Notes: a model not told the origin generated them from the letters alone. DNA of 31,130 nucleotides from JAYEKL01 sp034660995 (GCA_034660995.1 JAYEKL010000118.1:1-31130); one strand, 5' to 3'. Counted from the first letter of the stretch, positions 21,651-29,441 are shown. Numbers and translations: made by a program.

Positions 21651-21759
21651 TATTCTACGGTGCTTTAGCGCACGGTTCGTGAGGTTTTAACCTCTCGGAT
21701 TGTTTTTAATTTCGAGAGGTTAAAACCTCATAGACCCTCGGCTAAAGCCGGGTAGAATA
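21651..21759. repeat. REP/BIME-like long palindrome, GCTTTAGC family
   Basis: TATTCTAC (21651-21658) pairs with GTAGAATA (21752-21759), GCTTTAGC (21662-21669) with GCTAAAGC (21741-21748), and GAGGTTTTAACCTCTCG (21681-21697) exactly with its reverse complement at 21713-21729. The outer part CTACCC..GCTTTAGCCGAGGGT is shared with the element at 30361-30466 but the centre differs, as with REP pairs mobilised by a RAYT-type enzyme. It lies just beyond the tgt stop codon. Confidence 0.65.
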
Positions 21760-21772
21760 TAGTTATCAAATG

Positions 21773-22912
21773 CTATACCGACCCTCTAATTCTCTTCATC
21801 ATTTCCAAATAAAAATATATATTATGAATGCTTGCTAACCGCAAAGCAAGCAACTCGCCAGAGACAAACAGATGTCTTAAATATGCGCGGGAATAATTTT
21901 GGCAAGTAAAACATCCGCAATTTTTATCAAGCGGCTTTTTGTCAAACTTAAATTTCTTGTTTGTAATATGTAATATTTCATAAAAATCTTTATTTTGCTT
22001 TTCTGTAATTTTTAACTTCTGACTTTTGCTCCCCGATGCCTCTCGAGGATATGCTTTAAACTTATATAGCGTTCCATGTCGCGCGTTTCTTGTTGGAATA
22101 ACGCAATCAAACATATCAATTCCCCTTGCCACAGCCCCAACAATTTCTTCTGGTTTTCCTACTCCCATTAAATATCTAGGTTTATCTTCTGGTAAAAATG
22201 GAACTGTCCAATCAACGGCCTGAAACATTTTTTCACTCGGCTCCCCTACCGAGACCCCGCCAATTGCATAACCGTCAAAACCAATTTTTAACAATTGTTT
22301 AGCAGACTCCTCTCTCAAATCTTTATATGTTCCACCCTGAACTATTCCGAACAACAATGACTTTTTACTTTTAATTTTTAACTTTTTACTTTCAATTTTA
22401 CATCTCTCCGCCCATCTCGTTGTCAATTCTAAAGATTTTTTAATATACTTTTTTGTAGCCGGGTATGGCGCGCATTCATCAAGAACCATTATAATATCAC
22501 TTCCTAAATTCTGCTGAATCTCAATTGATCTTTCGGGAGTTAGCAAGTGAGAAGAACCATCAATATGAGATTTAAATTCCGCGCCATATTCTGTAATTTT
22601 TCTCATTTTCGCCAACGAAAAAACCTGATAACCTCCACTATCAGTTAGAATCGGTTGTTCCCAATTCATAAATTTATGAAGACCGCCAAGTTTCTTTACT
22701 AACTTGTCAGATGGCCTTAAATAAAGATGATAAGTATTACCAAGAATAATCTGCGCGCCAATCTTTTTCATCTCTATGCTATCTAACGATTTTACACTTC
22801 CACAAGTCGCAATTGGCATAAAACACGGGGTCTTAATGATCCCGTGTTTTGTTTTTATTTCTCCCGCTCTAGCAGAAGAATTTTTTGATTTTTTGATTAC
22901 CTTAAAGGACAT
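21773..22912 (-). CDS. tgt: tRNA-guanine transglycosylase
   Basis: This 379-residue enzyme swaps guanine for a queuosine precursor at tRNA position 34. Catalytic aspartates are Asp91 (LTDSGGYQVFSL) and Asp269 (MFDCVIPTRNARHGTLY). The zinc site is CGCFTC..., Cys332, Cys334, Cys337 and His363. GIVQGG (189-194) and GGVSVGE (218-224) are present. The core is intact, but two stretches look foreign: residues about 172-184 (SKKLKIKSKK) and 287-320 (AYPREASGSKSQKLKITEKQ and on), where the family has a short loop before the zinc motif. The C terminus is shorter than in E. coli. No other queuosine gene is here. It follows a surface-protein gene by 15 bases and may share its transcript. Confidence 0.95.
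   Translation of the reverse strand: MSFKVIKKSKNSSARAGEIKTKHGIIKTPCFMPIATCGSVKSLDSIEMKKIGAQIILGNTYHLYLRPSDKLVKKLGGLHKFMNWEQPILTDSGGYQVFSLAKMRKITEYGAEFKSHIDGSSHLLTPERSIEIQQNLGSDIIMVLDECAPYPATKKYIKKSLELTTRWAERCKIESKKLKIKSKKSLLFGIVQGGTYKDLREESAKQLLKIGFDGYAIGGVSVGEPSEKMFQAVDWTVPFLPEDKPRYLMGVGKPEEIVGAVARGIDMFDCVIPTRNARHGTLYKFKAYPREASGSKSQKLKITEKQNKDFYEILHITNKKFKFDKKPLDKNCGCFTCQNYSRAYLRHLFVSGELLALRLASIHNIYFYLEMMKRIRGSV
21953..22054 (-). repeat. Repeat-like in-frame insertion inside tgt
   Basis: This encodes about residues 287-320 of Tgt. The DNA holds CCTCGAGAGGCATCGGGGAG, with the palindrome CCTCTCGAGG next to it on the plus strand (22038-22048), then an AT-rich word tract (AAAATTACAGAAAAGC). It lies between the HGTLYKF and PLDKNCGCFTC blocks, which are nearly adjacent in other Tgt proteins. 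The frame is preserved. Confidence 0.55.
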
Positions 22913-22927
22913 AGAATCTAATTTATT

Positions 22928-24979
22928 TTATTCTTCGTTCTCTGCTTTCTCTATTACAATTCCCTCTTCCACTCCAATGCTGTCATCATCGGGAAGCTCG
23001 GTTGTCAGTTCACTTTCAAAAGTAATAATTTCTTTATTTACAAATTTATCATAACCAACAGCTTTTACTTCATCCATAATTTTTATAGTTTTCCCAATAT
23101 CATTTTTTTCTGGTTTGATACCAATTTGAAACACAACCTCTTTAACAGGAGAATTAATTCCTGTATTAGCATCTAGACTTGGCAACTCCCAAATTACCTC
23201 TCTTGTTTTGGTATTATAAAAGAAATTTTCTTCTTTGATCTGATTTTCTCTTTCTTCGTTGCTATCTTCACTATTTTGATTGTTCTCCAAATCATTTTCG
23301 TTAGAAGATTTATCTTCTTCAACTTTTTCTTCCGGAGTGATTGCTCCGTTTGTTTGATCCCCTAATGACACTTTCCCATCTGATTTTATATAATTTCCCG
23401 TCCAAAAAACTCTCTCGGGTAAAATAGAAACAATCCGCACATCGCTCATATCATTAAAAATACTACTCAAATTCCAATGTATTAAATAGTTTGTTTCTTC
23501 ATCTACTTCTGGAGGAATAAATCCTGTATTTTTTATTCTACCGTCATCGTTAAAATATCCTTTGGATCGAATAAATAAAGAAGCTTTAAACTTAACATCA
23601 CTTTCATTTAAAGCAATTATCTTCTCAATATTAACAGAGTCAGAATTAAAATTAAAACTGCTTATTGTAACTTTATTATTAATTGTCAAATTTTTAGCTT
23701 TTAATTTTTCAACTTCAATATAATCCTTAGCCTTTACTTTAAACCTAACCTCCACATCTTCTCCTGGACCAAAAGACGCCAACTTAGGAACATTAAAAGC
23801 GCTCCATGTTATTTTGTTTAATTTTTTATCGTAAGACCCATTAATAATATCAAATGAATTAAAATCAATTTCTCCTTTAAGTTCGCTACTTACAACAAGA
23901 CCTTTTATTGCTTCTTTACTTGTATTTTTAAGTTTTATTGTAAATTCCAATTCTTCTCCTTTGGTTATATGATATTCCTCCAGTCCATTAACAAGTTGCT
24001 TTATTGATATTGGAATTTCTTTTACCTCTATCGTAGAAATCTTACTAATGTATTCAAACATATCTGTATTATTTTCAGAAGCGCTTAAAGTAACTTTAAT
24101 TTCTTTTTCTTTGCTCTTATCAGTAATAATATTTCCTTTAATAATAAGTTTGCCTTCCGATTTTGGAGCGACATTACTAATGTTCCAACTTAAGAGATTA
24201 TCATTTTTTTCACTAGGTTCCAATTCAAGAGGCTCGTATTTAAACTCTTCCGGCAATAATACTGCCATACTCACCAACTTGAATTCTTTATCACTTATAT
24301 TCTTATAATTGATTACATATTCAATTTCACCTCCGCTAATCACATCTTCTGGAGATTGAATAGACAACTCAAAGGGAACCGCTGCAATTTTTATTACTAC
24401 TTTACTATATTCATTTGCCGATTCAAATTCATAATTAAAGTTTGCCGGAACATAAGAAATTTTTGAATTAAAAACATACTCTTCATCCAATTCTCCCGTA
24501 ATCTTCCCAAACAGTTTTATATTTCCAGATTCCCCAGATGGGATATTTTCCAAATTCCAAGTAAGTACTGTTTCTTCTTTTTCGGTTTTCTGATCACTTG
24601 AAATAAATAGAAATTCGTTAGGAATAAAAAAATTAACCTTTACATCTTTCAAATCAACACCAGTATTATTCTCATATTTTACAGAAAAGCCAATCTCTTC
24701 TCCACTTACCACATTGCTTAAAACTTCAATACTAACTTTCACTTTCGTTTCATCAAAAGATTGCTTCCCTTTTAAACGCGCAAAATAAAACAACGCCGAA
24801 ACGACTATTATCATTAACAATACAATTACTAAAATTGTTTTTTTGTTTTTTAAAATACTCTTTTCATTATTTTCTTCAGAACTAGAATTTTCTTCCTGTT
24901 TTAAGTCATCTTCATTTTCTTCAGACAAATAATTCTTTATGTTTTCATCTGTATGCTCATTTATTACACTTTTAGGCAT
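22928..24979 (-). CDS. Membrane-anchored surface protein with DUF11-like beta domains
   Basis: This 683-residue protein starts with an acidic cytoplasmic tail (1-43) and has a single transmembrane helix at 48-68. The outside part holds about four repeated beta-sandwich domains, each with the pattern xxYxNxSxxxxxxVxxxxxLPEEF ... LxWNLxNIxxGExGxIxxxGxI (for instance near 105-165, 205-270, 345-420), typical of DUF11/'conserved repeat' surface domains. A Glu/Asn/Ser-rich low-complexity linker lies at about 555-590, followed by a last domain. It is likely a cell-surface stalk or scaffold. Binding partners are unknown. It precedes tgt by 15 bases on the same strand. Confidence 0.78.
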   Translation of the reverse strand: MPKSVINEHTDENIKNYLSEENEDDLKQEENSSSEENNEKSILKNKKTILVIVLLMIIVVSALFYFARLKGKQSFDETKVKVSIEVLSNVVSGEEIGFSVKYENNTGVDLKDVKVNFFIPNEFLFISSDQKTEKEETVLTWNLENIPSGESGNIKLFGKITGELDEEYVFNSKISYVPANFNYEFESANEYSKVVIKIAAVPFELSIQSPEDVISGGEIEYVINYKNISDKEFKLVSMAVLLPEEFKYEPLELEPSEKNDNLLSWNISNVAPKSEGKLIIKGNIITDKSKEKEIKVTLSASENNTDMFEYISKISTIEVKEIPISIKQLVNGLEEYHITKGEELEFTIKLKNTSKEAIKGLVVSSELKGEIDFNSFDIINGSYDKKLNKITWSAFNVPKLASFGPGEDVEVRFKVKAKDYIEVEKLKAKNLTINNKVTISSFNFNSDSVNIEKIIALNESDVKFKASLFIRSKGYFNDDGRIKNTGFIPPEVDEETNYLIHWNLSSIFNDMSDVRIVSILPERVFWTGNYIKSDGKVSLGDQTNGAITPEEKVEEDKSSNENDLENNQNSEDSNEERENQIKEENFFYNTKTREVIWELPSLDANTGINSPVKEVVFQIGIKPEKNDIGKTIKIMDEVKAVGYDKFVNKEIITFESELTTELPDDDSIGVEEGIVIEKAENEE

Positions 24980-25018
24980 ATTTTTAGATTATATATAAAG
25001 ATAAGCAAAATAACATAT

Positions 25019-25187
25019 TAGGGTCTGCTGATCTTTACCGTTTTTGCCCTAAAATCCCAAAATTCGGTAAATTTTGTAAAATAATTTTTTCACCTATATT
25101 AGTCCATATAAGCTCAAAAATTTTTTTCAAAATTTCCTCGAATTTTGAAATTTTATGATCAAAAGAGCAAAAATCAGCAAACCCTAT
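25019..25187. repeat. MITE-like inverted-repeat element upstream of the atp operon
   Basis: TAGGGTCTGCTGAT (25019-25032) is matched by ATCAGCAAACCCTA (25173-25186) with one mismatch, and inner TTTTTGC pairs with GCAAAAA. The interior is AT-rich and non-coding. It fills most of the 374-base gap between the divergent surface-protein gene and atpB. The GTCTGCTGA end also resembles the tails of the elements at 4881 and 14683 (TCAGCAGAC). Confidence 0.6.
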
Positions 25188-25315
25188 TTACATTATACAA
25201 CAATTTAGCAATTTGAGTCAAAGATTTTTTTGTACCTAAATTTTTTATACGCAGAAAAAGATATAGTCAATCAAATCTCTATATAATTTCAAAAAAATAA
25301 ACAAAAAATAAGCTA

Positions 25316-25344
25316 TTGACATTTTTTTAAAAATCGTTTAGAAT
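25316..25344 (+). promoter_or_regulatory. atp operon promoter
   Basis: Consensus TTGACA (25316-25321), exactly 17 bases, TAGAAT (25339-25344). The start site near 25351 falls within a few bases of the first ATG (25354), giving either a leaderless message or a 40-base leader if the ATG at 25393 is used. Confidence 0.8.
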
Positions 25345-25353
25345 TGGTCTGTT

Positions 25354-26145
25354 ATGGGGAGGGTCAACTTAATTCTACCTAAGCTGAAAAGAATGCATGT
25401 TTCAATCACTCCAGAAATTATAACAAATATACTCGGAGTTCCAATTTCAAACACTCTTATAGCCTCATTAATAGCTACTGTAATTTTAATAACAATCGCT
25501 TATTTTGCTACAAGAAAGATGAAAGAGGTTCCAACTGGTTTACAAAATCTATTTGAAACAATTATAGAAGCGCTTTTAAATATGGTTGATAGCGTTACGA
25601 GAGATAGAAAACAGACTTATCAATTTTTTCCTTTAGTTGCGACAATTTTTATTTTTATTATCCTATCTAATTGGCTTGGTCTTGTTCCTGGGTTCGGGTC
25701 ACTAGGATTTTATGAAACTGTTAAAGAAGGCATGCGCGGAAATGAGCATGCTGTTTTTATTCCATTATTACGATCTGCAAACAGCGATTTAAACACAACA
25801 TTGGCCATTGCTATTGTTTCAGTTATGGCAACTCAAATCTTTGGAATTATGGCTCTTGGAGTTTTAAAATATGGTAAAAAGTTTATAAATTTTAGTTCGC
25901 CAATAACTTTCTTTGTAGGTATACTAGAACTTGTAAGCGAAGTGGCAAAAATGGTTTCATTTTCATTCAGGCTTTTTGGAAATGTTTTTGCTGGAGAAGT
26001 GCTTTTGGTTGTTATGATGACACTCGCGCCATTTATAGCGCCTCTACCATTTTTTGGACTTGAACTTTTTGTAGGATTTGTTCAAGCCTTAGTATTCGCT
26101 ATGCTAACTCTTGTCTTTCTAAAAATGGCAGTTACGGCACATTGA
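25354..26145 (+). CDS. atpB: ATP synthase Fo subunit a
   Basis: Subunit a carries the two proton half-channels of F1Fo ATP synthase. It is 263 residues from the first ATG, or 250 from MHVSITPEII (25393), the usual start for the family. The first ATG fits a leaderless start and the second fits homology. Five to six membrane helices are visible. The essential arginine is in SFSFRLFGNVFAGE near residue 209, and the last helix has FVQALVFAMLTLVFLKMA. It is the first gene of the operon, followed by atpE after a 146-base gap with a long inverted repeat. No atpI gene precedes it. Confidence 0.95.
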   Translation: MGRVNLILPKLKRMHVSITPEIITNILGVPISNTLIASLIATVILITIAYFATRKMKEVPTGLQNLFETIIEALLNMVDSVTRDRKQTYQFFPLVATIFIFIILSNWLGLVPGFGSLGFYETVKEGMRGNEHAVFIPLLRSANSDLNTTLAIAIVSVMATQIFGIMALGVLKYGKKFINFSSPITFFVGILELVSEVAKMVSFSFRLFGNVFAGEVLLVVMMTLAPFIAPLPFFGLELFVGFVQALVFAMLTLVFLKMAVTAH

Positions 26146-26161
26146 TATTTTAGCATATTAA

Positions 26162-26262
26162 TATTTTAACATACTAACATTTTAACATTTTTTTATACCA
26201 GTAACCCTGCATTAAATGATTTTTGATATTTTGCTGTGTTAAAATGTTAGTGTGTTAAAATA
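26162..26262. repeat. 26-base inverted repeat between atpB and atpE
   Basis: TATTTTAACATACTAACATT (start of the left arm, 26162-26187) is the reverse complement, with one mismatch, of 26237-26262. The arms consist of the TTAACATTTTAACA words seen in the leaders of atpG and the CvpA-CAP gene, here present in both orientations. The mRNA would form a long AT-rich hairpin; no T run follows, so it is not an ordinary terminator. Confidence 0.65.
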
Positions 26263-26291
26263 ATTTATAATTAATTCAATAACAAAAGAAT

Positions 26292-26525
26292 ATGATACTA
26301 GAGAAAGATTCAGTCCAGCTTCTTGCCGCAGCGCTAGCTATTGGAATTGGTTCTATCGCGCCAGCAATCGCTATTGGAATGTTGGGTGGAAAAGCAATGG
26401 AAGCAATTGGAAGAAACCCTGAAGCATCAGGGAAAATTCAAAGCGCGATGATTTTGGCAATTGCCTTCGCAGAAGCAATCGCAATTTATGCCCTAGTTGT
26501 TGCCTTGATCATTAAGTTTGTTTAG
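26292..26525 (+). CDS. atpE: ATP synthase Fo subunit c
   Basis: This 77-residue hairpin protein forms the rotating ring. The ion-binding carboxylate is Glu in AFAEAIAIYALVVAL on helix 2. The polar loop is GRNPEASGK. Helix 1 reads GIGSIAPAIAIGMLGG where most bacteria have GxGxGxGxG (GPGIGQG), so two glycines are alanine and the Gln of sodium-binding rings is Ile. This points to proton use and an altered helix packing. It is the second gene of the operon. A GAAA-loop hairpin with four T lies just after the stop. Confidence 0.96.
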   Translation: MILEKDSVQLLAAALAIGIGSIAPAIAIGMLGGKAMEAIGRNPEASGKIQSAMILAIAFAEAIAIYALVVALIIKFV

Positions 26526-26538
26526 TAAGCATTCAATC

Positions 26539-26560
26539 AAGAGAGAGAAATCTCTCTTTT
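26539..26560 (+). terminator. Hairpin after atpE (attenuator or processing site)
   Basis: AGAGAGA and TCTCTCT form a perfect stem with a GAAA loop and are followed by TTTT. Being inside the operon, it could reduce readthrough into atpF or protect the 3' end of the abundant atpE message. Confidence 0.55.
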
Positions 26561-26586
26561 GAAGTATGTTTGTTAAATTCCCGCCT

Positions 26587-26670
26587 CGTCAGAGTCTCTC
26601 CGCAGAGGACTCTGACGGAAATCTCGTTTATCCCGCCTTCTCGTCAGGGTCCCTATCGGAGACTCTGACG
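26587..26670. repeat. Two tandem CGTCAGAGTC hairpins
   Basis: CGTCAGAGTC (26587-26596) pairs with GACTCTGACG (26608-26617), and CGTCAGGGTC (26642-26651) pairs with GACTCTGACG (26661-26670). They are two units of one REP-like palindrome with variable loops. Confidence 0.65.
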
Positions 26671-26685
26671 GAGCGGTAAAAAATT

Positions 26686-26733
26686 ATTATTTATTGAGAT
26701 AAAATAGATTCCCGCCTCCGCGGGAATGACAAA
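26686..26733. repeat. Core fragment related to the 137-bp element
   Basis: ATTATTTATTGAGATAAA and GATTCCCGCCTCCGCGGGAA, then TGACAAAA, match the centre of the 137-bp elements at 3805 and 21514 but lack their terminal repeats. The hairpin arms differ yet still pair. Confidence 0.6.
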
Positions 26734-26736
26734 ATT

Positions 26737-26772
26737 TACTTTCAACTTTATAACTTTATAAACTTTTAACTT
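26737..26772 (+). promoter_or_regulatory. Leader-word tract, AACTTT class (atpF)
   Basis: The tract reads TACTTTCAACTTTATAACTT, then TATAAACTTTTAACTT, ending 8 bases before the atpF ATG. It is nearly the same string as upstream of fusA. There is no SD. Confidence 0.55.
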
Positions 26773-26780
26773 CCCTTAAT

Positions 26781-27275
26781 ATGATGGAAATATTTTCAAA
26801 ATTAGGATTAGATTATAAATTAATCATCGCGCAAGCAGTTAATTTTGTTCTGCTTTTAGTGATTCTACAACGTCTTGCCTATAAACCAGTTTTAAAAATG
26901 CTTAATGATAGAACTGAAAAAATTGATAAAAGCCTTAAACAAGCAAAAAAGATTGAAGAAGAATTGAAAAAAACAGAAGAAACTAAATTAATAGAAATTA
27001 AAAAAGGTAAAGAAGAATATCAAAAAATTGTCAAAGAAGCGCAAGAGATCGCAGAAAGAAAGTCAACTGAAACAATTAAAAAAGCAAAAGCAAAAACCCA
27101 AGAAATCGTTGCTAGCGCAAAACAAGAAATTAAATCCGAAAAAGAAAAATCGGTTAAAGAAGCAAAAAAAGAAATAACTGATATTGCCATCCAAATCTCC
27201 AGGAAGATTATTGGCAATAATTTAGATAAAGAAAAACAAAAAGAAATAGCAGATGATATTTTAAGAAAGATATAA
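26781..27275 (+). CDS. atpF: ATP synthase Fo subunit b
   Basis: This 164-residue protein has one N-terminal membrane helix (about residues 10-30, IIAQAVNFVLLLVILQRLAY) and then a long charged helix rich in Lys and Glu that forms the peripheral stalk dimer. The YKPVLKMLNDRTEKIDKSL segment after the membrane helix is typical. The length is normal. Two ATG codons stand in tandem (26781, 26784); either may serve. It is the third gene of the operon, separated from atpE by 255 bases of inserted palindromes. Confidence 0.93.
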   Translation: MMEIFSKLGLDYKLIIAQAVNFVLLLVILQRLAYKPVLKMLNDRTEKIDKSLKQAKKIEEELKKTEETKLIEIKKGKEEYQKIVKEAQEIAERKSTETIKKAKAKTQEIVASAKQEIKSEKEKSVKEAKKEITDIAIQISRKIIGNNLDKEKQKEIADDILRKI

Positions 27276-27337
27276 TTTAATTGTCATATTGTCAAATTGT
27301 CAAATTGTCATCGTATCTATTAAATCTTCCGTTATTC

Positions 27338-27363
27338 AACAATTTAGCAATGTAATAAATTTT
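27338..27363 (+). promoter_or_regulatory. Leader-word tract, AACAATTTAGCAAT class (atpH)
   Basis: AACAATTTAGCAATGTAATA lies 6-26 bases before the atpH ATG and matches the nptA and amrS leaders. Upstream of it (27280-27310) is another tract of ATTGTCAAATTGTCA words overlapping the end of atpF. Confidence 0.6.
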
Positions 27364-27750
27364 ATGAAAATTACTCCAAAACAATACGCAATAAGTTTAT
27401 ATGAATCAACAAAAAAAGTTGATGAAGTTGAAATTGAAAAAAGAATAAAAAATTTTATTGATATTTTAAAAAAAAATAATAATCTTTCATTAATTAATAA
27501 AATTATTGAAAAATACTACGAACATTATCGTACAGAAAAAAATATTTCCAAAATAAAAATTACAAGCAACGAAAAAATAGATTCAGAAATTTTAAATAAA
27601 ATTATTCAGAAATTTAAAAAACAAATTGAGATTGAAGAAAAAATTAATAAGTCTTTAATTGGAGGAATGATTATAAAAATAGATAATAGCCTTTTAATAG
27701 ATGGGAGTGTAAGAAGAAAATTAGAAGATTTAAAGAAAAATTTAATATAA
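27364..27750 (+). CDS. atpH: ATP synthase F1 subunit delta, short form
   Basis: Delta links the F1 head to the b stalk. The start is set at MKITPKQYAISLYEST (ATG 27364), the usual beginning; an open stretch further upstream is leader DNA. At 128 residues it is about 50 shorter than the classical protein. The N-terminal helical bundle is reduced, while the C-terminal IEEKINKSLIGGMIIKIDNS and DGSVRRKLEDLKKNL block (matching xGGxxIxxxDxxxDxSxxxxLxxL) is complete. The order in the operon supports the call. Confidence 0.9.
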   Translation: MKITPKQYAISLYESTKKVDEVEIEKRIKNFIDILKKNNNLSLINKIIEKYYEHYRTEKNISKIKITSNEKIDSEILNKIIQKFKKQIEIEEKINKSLIGGMIIKIDNSLLIDGSVRRKLEDLKKNLI

Positions 27751-27869
27751 AATTTATTGTTCTATTGCTCCATTGTTCTATTGCTACCGTATCTACCAGT
27801 CATTTTTTAATCTCCAAATATAACGATAAAGCAATTTAATAATTTAATAATTCCATAATTTAAACTAAA

Positions 27870-29369
27870 ATGAACAGTCATATTATAGAAACTTTAAAAC
27901 AACAAATAGCGCAAACCAAACTAGAAACTCAGATTGAAAAAATTGGTGAAGTGGTAAAAATTGCCGACGGTGTTGCGACCTTAAATGGTCTAACCGATGT
28001 TATGAGCGGTGAATTGCTTGAATTTCCAGGAGAAATTTTTGGTGTTGCCTTAAATTTAGAAGAAGACAGTATCGGCGCTATGATTCTTGGCAACTATCTC
28101 AAAATTAAAGAAGGAGATACCGTAAAAAGCACAGGAAGAATTCTTGAGGTGCCAGTTGGACAGCAACTGGTCGGAAGAGTTGTTAATTCATTAGGACAAG
28201 CAATAGACGGAAAAGGAGAGATTAAAACTGATCAATTCTATCCTATAGAAAAAATTGCTCCAGGAGTTATCACAAGAAAGCCAGTTGATACTCCATTGCA
28301 AACAGGAATTAAAGCAATTGATTCAATGATTCCAATTGGACGCGGACAAAGAGAATTGATAATTGGAGACAGACAAACAGGAAAAACTGCCATTGCCATA
28401 GACACAATTATTAATCAAAAAGGGAAAGATGTAATTTGTATTTATGTAGCTATTGGACAGAAAGAGTCTAAAGTTGCAAAAATTGTTAAAAAGCTTGAAG
28501 AGAGCGGAGCAATGGAACATACAATTATAGTTCTCGCTGGAGCATCCGATCCAGCTTCTATGTCATTTATCGCTCCTTACACTGGATGCGCAATAGGTGA
28601 ATATTTTATGGATCAAGAAAAAGACGCGATGATTATATATGATGATTTAAGTAAACATGCTTGGGCATATAGACAAGTTTCTCTTATCTTGAAGAGACCT
28701 CCTGGAAGAGAAGCTTATCCTGGAGATATTTTTTACCTACATTCTAGACTTCTGGAAAGAGCGACAAAACGAGGTGAAAAATATGGAGGAGGATCATTAA
28801 CTGCCCTACCTATTATTGAGACTCAGGCTGGAGATGTTAGCGCTTACATTCCAACCAATGTTATTTCGATTACAGACGGACAGATATTTCTTGAAACAGA
28901 TTTATTTTATCAAGGAATAAGACCCGCGGTAAATCCTGGTATTTCAGTTTCTCGTGTAGGCTCTTCTGCTCAAACAAAGGCAATGAAAAAAGTTGCAGGT
29001 AAGCTAAGACTAGAACTAGCGCAATTCAGAGAACTAGCCGCTTTCGCTCAATTTTCAAGCGACCTTGATAAAGAAACAAAGCAAAGAATTGAACGAGGAA
29101 AAAGATTAACAGAAATATTAAAACAAGACCAGTATGTCCCAATGGAAACAGAAGAACAAATTGCTATAATTTTCGCGACTATTAACGGATTTCTAGATGA
29201 TATTGAAATTGAAAAAGTAAAAGATTTTGAAAGAGACTTGCTTGATCATCTCAAGGATAGAAATAATCATATACTTGAAGATATTTCAAAAGAAAAAGAA
29301 ATATCCAAAGAAACTGAAAAGGATTTAAATCAAGCTCTTGAAGAATTTAAGAAAAAATTCATTAGCTAA
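27870..29369 (+). CDS. atpA: ATP synthase F1 subunit alpha
   Basis: This 499-residue subunit binds nucleotide at the non-catalytic sites. The P-loop is GDRQTGKT (166-173). PGDIFYLHSRLLERA, the Walker B-type MIIYDDLSKHA and PAVNPGISVSRVGSSAQ (arginine finger region) are all present. Length and motifs are normal. It is followed by atpG after 72 bases. The 119-base gap before it holds ATTGTTCTATTGC words and AT-rich DNA; no SD is visible. Confidence 0.97.
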   Translation: MNSHIIETLKQQIAQTKLETQIEKIGEVVKIADGVATLNGLTDVMSGELLEFPGEIFGVALNLEEDSIGAMILGNYLKIKEGDTVKSTGRILEVPVGQQLVGRVVNSLGQAIDGKGEIKTDQFYPIEKIAPGVITRKPVDTPLQTGIKAIDSMIPIGRGQRELIIGDRQTGKTAIAIDTIINQKGKDVICIYVAIGQKESKVAKIVKKLEESGAMEHTIIVLAGASDPASMSFIAPYTGCAIGEYFMDQEKDAMIIYDDLSKHAWAYRQVSLILKRPPGREAYPGDIFYLHSRLLERATKRGEKYGGGSLTALPIIETQAGDVSAYIPTNVISITDGQIFLETDLFYQGIRPAVNPGISVSRVGSSAQTKAMKKVAGKLRLELAQFRELAAFAQFSSDLDKETKQRIERGKRLTEILKQDQYVPMETEEQIAIIFATINGFLDDIEIEKVKDFERDLLDHLKDRNNHILEDISKEKEISKETEKDLNQALEEFKKKFIS

Positions 29370-29400
29370 ACTGTCAAATCGAAACACTCAGTTCAAATCT

Positions 29401-29440
29401 TGTTAAAATGTTAGTATGTTTAAATGTTAAAATGATTATT
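29401..29440 (+). promoter_or_regulatory. Leader-word tract, GTTAAAATGATT class (atpG)
   Basis: TGTTAAAATGTTAGTATGTT, then TAAATGTTAAAATGATTATT, runs up to the atpG ATG. It shares TGTTAAAATGTTAG with the atpE upstream region and GTTAAAATGATT with the CvpA-CAP leader. Confidence 0.5.
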
Positions 29441-29441
29441 T

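Noticed and set aside
29380..29400. tRNA-like T-arm (CAGTTCAAATC) upstream of atpG
   Set aside because: No acceptor, D or anticodon stem can be formed around it.
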